From NCBI RefSeq assembly GCF_902686445.1, contig NC_062219.1, forward strand, positions 39,583,056-39,647,055: 64,000 nt of DNA. Reading direction: 5' to 3'. The notes below the pieces were generated by a model that was not told the DNA's origin, made no database searches, and saw nothing but the letters and a program-made list of their open reading frames with translations. This document shows positions 59,431 through 64,000 of the stretch, piece after piece. Source of the DNA: Sciurus carolinensis (lineage: Eukaryota; Chordata; Mammalia; Rodentia; Sciuridae). The position numbers and the translations under genes were made by a program. Positions within the stretch are counted from its first letter, which is position 1; the number at the start of each line of letters is the position of its first letter.

Positions 59431-61730
59431 GATTATTTTAAAATCAAAATCTATTACAATTTTTAATTTAAAACATAATATACCAAACAGCAGGATACAA
59501 AAATATAAGTATACTTTGCTCACAACAAAATTTTATGTATATTTGATTATTAATATTGAAAGTATTTATATGAATATAAATGAAAATTATTTTGTCCATC
59601 TGAAGGTATCACGTATAATTTTTGTTTTAGTACACTCCTATCTTCTTTTTTATGTTTATAAATTTTAACAGATATATTTACGAAAAGGCAGCCTTAGCAT
59701 GTAAAATAATGCATGAATTCATCAAGTATACCTCAAGTTCTATTATAAATATAGAAATATTTCATGGGGGCAATATAATTTTAAGGTCCAACAACAAAGA
59801 TCACGATAAACAAAATTAAAGTTTTGAAGCTGTGCTTATTAAAAAAAGACATTTGCACTCAACACACATCATAAAACGTGACTTAAATAGATATAAATTT
59901 TATAGATGTGAATTTCACCAGAAAGCAGAGCTACAACATAGTCATATCAAGGAATTCCCTGGCTCTTTTCCTTTCATCTATTTAAAAGGTAATTCTTTTT
60001 AAAGCCCAGACCATGGAGTTATTACTCCAAGATGGAACCAGCATGCAGGCTTTCTCTTAACTGATTATCTATATTTGTCAAAACTGTGGGAGGTTATTAG
60101 TGTGCTCAGAAAATTTCTTATGTTTGGTTGCTTTTTCTTTTACACATGAAGGTCCATTTAATGTTAGATCATGTTAGATCAAGGGATTGCAATCACAAGC
60201 ATATGTTTTTATGTATGACTTAAGTTCAATCAGAATTTCCTCAAGGCATAATGCTGCAGTATTGTTCACTTGGAGAACAGTCCCAGAACCGGCTGGCTGG
60301 TAATTGTTTTTTATGGTTTTCCAGGGAGATATAAAATATACTTATGAGCAAAGTGCTAAGTAGAACGACTTAACAGCACTCAAATTCCCACTGGCCTGTG
60401 GTATAAAACTGAGCAGCAGCTTCAAATAAAGGCAAGAAAAAAGGAGAAAGGCCTCCTTTTAAATTGTTTTTCAGTGGGATGTAAAATATAAAGGTACTGA
60501 ACAATCGATGCACTGAGCTGAAATAGACCTAAAATAAAAATGGTAACTGGATGAATTTGCTTCCTACAGGGAAAACAGATAAAGCTTTAACTCACACATC
60601 TCTATACATCACTTTTTACAGAGTTGGTTCAACTAAGCTATTTCAAAATTTCTTCCAACTGCCAAAAATACAACATAGCATTTCATGTTATACTTTTTAC
60701 TTATGGTATGTATAAAATAATATGTGGATTTGGCATAGTAAATTTGTACATTAGTATGCTCCATAATAGGATTTAAAAATACTTTTACTATTTCAAATTG
60801 GATTCACCATTATTTTAAAATTTTAAGTATTTCTGAAAATTTGAATTTCATTTATCTGGTACTAAGTCTCCAGGAAAGAAGGAACTGTAGAATTATTCGT
60901 AAAAGAAAACTAGGCTCAATTTGGATATGATATCCAAAAGTCAATTTGGCAACAGCTAAAACACACATATGGTGGAGTACACATATATTCACATATAAAA
61001 TTTTCTAAAGTAAGTTAAAAACTTCAAACTTCAACAGATCCCTGTCTTATAAGCTCCAAATCCTTTTTTTTTTTTTGGCTGTATTTATTTGGTGACCTCT
61101 GTAGGAGGATCTTCCCTTGCTATTTGCATGGCTAACTTTCAATATCCAGGTTTCAGCTCAAATGTCTGTTAACTCTTGATTATTTGCAAGATTATACGAG
61201 GGAAATTAAAGTGGGATTCATTAAATCCCTAAATCCTGATTTGGAGTATTAGCATGTACCTCAAAAGATATACAAAGAAATGAAATGATCAATTTAACAT
61301 AATCCTAAAGCGATAAGTGATGGCAGAAGGGCAAGAAGAGCAAAAGACTGCTGTGAGGATTCAAAGCCTGCATAACTGGGTAGGGATTATAGTAGTGTGG
61401 CAAGCTAGAAATGACACGTTTATATCATTTGCATACTAGCTTTTCCTTCTTAATTTTTAAAGGGAACACAAAGATTTTGATGTTTTAAATCAATATTTAT
61501 AAGTGGTCTCCTTAAATTTTGTAACATAATAAAAATAAGAATATACATTGTTTATATAAAAATGTTAAGTTTAAGATATAATTTCTCTTCTAAAATGAAA
61601 CAGCAAATGCTCTTTATCCACACCTGTATTCATATAATTATAACTATGATTAACTTCAATATTTTGGATATTGTTCAATTACATACAAATGTGCACAGAT
61701 CTTTCCTTTCTTCCAAAAGGTTCATCTCAC

Positions 61731-61895
61731 CTTGCACTTGGGACACTTCTGGGCGTTCCTCTGCCCATGCTCAATCTCGCTGGCCCAGTGACGCAACAAT
61801 TTGTCTCCTTTTTTGTACTCCTTGCAGTTAACACCTTCATGCCAAGGAGAGTGGCACTTGAAACACCAGACGAATTGGCAAGTGGGGCACTGGAT
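61731..61895 (-). CDS. RNF217: RNF217 IBR exon
   Basis: This 165-base (55-codon) exon, in phase 0 at both ends, encodes the in-between-RING domain and the first Cys pair of RING2 of the E3 ligase RNF217. It starts IQCPTCQFVWCFKCHSPWHE and continues through GVNCKEY, giving the zinc ligands CxxC, CxxC, H and C of an IBR fold. A helical linker (KKGDKLLRHWASEIEHGQ) and QKCPKCK, the opening of RING2, follow. The acceptor is 'ctctgcacag|atcc' (61896/61895) and the donor is 'tgcaag|gtgag' (61731/61730). It joins in frame to 47206. The RING1 domain and the N-terminal half (human protein is about 540 residues) are encoded by exons beyond 64000. With the extra base at 47052-47054 removed, the four exons present give 170 residues plus stop. 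Confidence 0.95.
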
Positions 61896-64000
61896 CTGTG
61901 CAGAGAAAATAATAATAAGTACTAGTAGACAGAAAGAAAGGAGAAGAGACGCTTGGGAAATTAGCAAAAGGGTTACAATTTAAAATGCCTCCTCAACAAG
62001 ACCAGAACTAGAATAAGACATGAATATTCTGTTGTTAAAGGAGGAATGAATTGCTTTGGCAAAGATGATCTGGCTGTTCATACTGGAATTCAGTACTTAA
62101 GATATTCTAGAAATCAAATTGCCTTTATGAACATCTCCCAGATGGAAGCACAGAGTAAAACCTGAAGGTTCTCAATGCCCCAGATCCACATGCTTCTGCC
62201 CCCTTTAACTCACTTTTCCCTTCCATCAATTTCCCAGATATTTCCATTGCTCTTTATAACAATGACTTGCTTATGAAATCAAAGCCCCACAGACACTTCA
62301 TCAAATGAAAAACAAACTAACCAACACTCTGCTATACCAGCATCTTCTGTGAAAAAGCATCCAAAATAATGGATACCCTTGGTTTGCTACCAATCTAAGG
62401 AAGATTAGCTACAAAAAAAATGCAAAGAATAGAATAATTAGAAATGTATCAATATGGCCGTCCTGTGGCTTCTATTGAGAGAACCATCAAAAAGAGGTTC
62501 TTATATTTTCACTATGTGGAGGTATATATGAGCAACTGTGTACATGTTCATTGAAAATATTTGTCTTCTACTTGACATGGAAGATGTTTTATCTGCTTTC
62601 CTTTACTATGAATGGCAGTGGAGAATGCCACCCTCACATAGTATTTATAGTTCTCACACCCTAAAAGCAGGTGGACATATTGGACTTTCCTCATCCCCAT
62701 TTGATTAAAATGAATTAATAAAATATGTTACTTTGAATGATATTTGTAACTCTTCTTTTCTAGGTTCCTGCACATTAGGCAACTAAAGCATGTACTGATG
62801 TTGTGAAGAGCAATTAGAGTTTCTTTTGGTAAATTGTATACAATAGCACCACTTACTTCTTTGGATCACCACTTTTTTGACAATGGAGATTCCACTACAT
62901 AAATTAACTGGCAATTACAATCACAGCTCTTCTGCTTATAACTCAAAGTACTGGAGTTTTCACTTACGTCAAGAATAAGTAATGCTTTTCCTACACAAAT
63001 GTGAAGAAGCAAAAGTTCTTCTGTTTTTAACTTTGGACAAAAAAAATAACATTTAGCTATTAAATTGAAAAAAATCTTCATGTTTATTTTTAAAAATTCA
63101 GTTAAATGGGAATATCATGCATTATTTATTTTTATCTTCAAGATAATCCTACAAAGTAGGTATGAAGGTGACATAGAAAGTATGTGTTAAAAAGAAATTT
63201 AAATATACATTTATCTGGCTCCAAAGTGAGCACTTTCAAACTGTGCCAAAACACTTGCTCACACTCAGCAGTGTTCCTTCTTTGATGACTGACAACTTAA
63301 AACATAGTGGTCCAAGATTGTTAAGTGGTTAAACTATTCAGTAATTCACAATTCTACATGATTCCCAATGAAAGGTGAACTATGAAAATTCTTTTCAAGA
63401 TGTTACTCACATAAATTTGCAATCTTGGAAAGAAAAAAAGGGACTTCACAATGCAGTTATTTAAAATAATTGTTTCTCCCTTTTCTGACCACTGATATCA
63501 AAATAAGTCATTTTTCAAAGTAAGAATAAGTTGAAGTGGGTGAACTTCAAAAAATAAAACATTATGCTTATTCATTTAAGGTCATTGAACAATGAAGACT
63601 AGATGTCACTATCATATGGGGCCTTCCTTCTGAAGATAGTGAGTGAAATGCAAAGAAAAAGAAAGACATCACTTTTCCTCCTGTACCTGCCAATATTTCA
63701 GGAAGACTTGAATACTTAATTCAGTTCTCTCCTATGAGATAAAAATTCATGATTTGAAATTGCTGGGCTCTAACATCATTAAAAGTGTAAAAGGCCTCTT
63801 TGGTTTTTTTAATCAGTCTTAGATTTTATTTATGAAATGAACAGAAAGAGGACTATAAAAGTCTTTGAAACTGGAACTCATTGTCTAAATGGCAGACATA
63901 ATGGTTCAAGGATCCTTGTGAACTAATGCTGAACTCACATCTTTGGATCTCCAACAAGATAACGAGAAGTGTGTCATTCTCCTAAGGTTCTGGAATGAGG
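61896..64000 (-). other. RNF217: Upstream RNF217 intron, continuing past the window
   Basis: No RING1-type cysteine exon is found. I looked for the residues expected just before IQCPTC and did not see them. AT-rich with only short chance frames (for example minus 62866-63081). No confident repeat assigned. Confidence 0.65.

Larger units (their letters stand above)
47207..61730 (-). other. RNF217: Large RNF217 intron between IBR and RING2 exons
   Basis: GT-AG intron of about 14.5 kb holding most of the lineage-specific SINEs of the right half of the window (listed separately). 47.2-49.1 kb is mostly unassigned. MIR-like pieces lie at about 49110-49230 and 50040-50200. 53.7-55.5 kb and 59.4-61.7 kb contain AT-rich sequence in which I recognise no exon. 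Confidence 0.8.

Noticed and set aside
61896..64000. Preceding RNF217 exon (RING1 or the RING1-IBR linker)
   Set aside because: No cysteine-rich frame with splice sites and the expected residues was found. It must lie beyond the window.

Overview
The window is mammalian nuclear DNA: AT-rich, full of interspersed repeats, with widely spaced short exons and no long open frames. The lineage-specific SINEs point to a squirrel-like (sciurid) rodent. Many copies carry the ID-type body 'ggctggggatatagctcag', either alone or as the right half of a 7SL-derived B1 monomer (B1-dID layout). I saw no mouse-type B2 or B4 elements. Species assignment is inference from repeat types only.

The one protein-coding gene I recognise is RNF217, a RING1-IBR-RING2 (RBR) E3 ubiquitin ligase, on the minus strand. 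Its last four coding exons lie at 61731-61895 (IBR and start of RING2), 47004-47206 (RING2 with the predicted catalytic Cys), 41140-41211 (membrane segment) and 39728-39801 (C-terminus and stop). Every intron boundary is GT-AG with matching phase. The 5' exons and promoter lie beyond position 64000. The RING2 exon carries one extra base relative to the frame required by the family and by the downstream exons. This is either an assembly or sequencing error or a real frameshift, and it is the most important observation in the window.

Downstream of the stop codon, about 9.6 kb (30.15-39.73 kb) looks like a long RNF217 3' UTR. It has no lineage-specific SINE or young L1. It ends at an AATAAA with a T-rich downstream element, just past a CpG-retaining, Cys-rich short frame.

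Region by region: 1-6.7 kb is a decayed minus-oriented L1 broken by MaLR-type LTR sequence. 6.7-15 kb holds scattered MLT1-like LTR, DNA transposon, MIR, L2 and SINE copies. 15.3-17.6 kb holds a nested LTR/SINE insertion and a recognisable LTR-internal-LTR MaLR element. 18.3-19.4 kb is non-repetitive. 19.9-23.2 kb holds a SINE, MIRs and an L1 3' end. 23.55-23.96 kb is a small CpG island, a candidate promoter whose gene I could not prove. 24-30 kb holds MIR, L2, LTR and SINE copies. 30-62 kb is RNF217 (3' UTR, exons, introns). 62-64 kb is upstream intron. I found no tRNA or rRNA gene, CRISPR array, or bacterial- or phage-like system.
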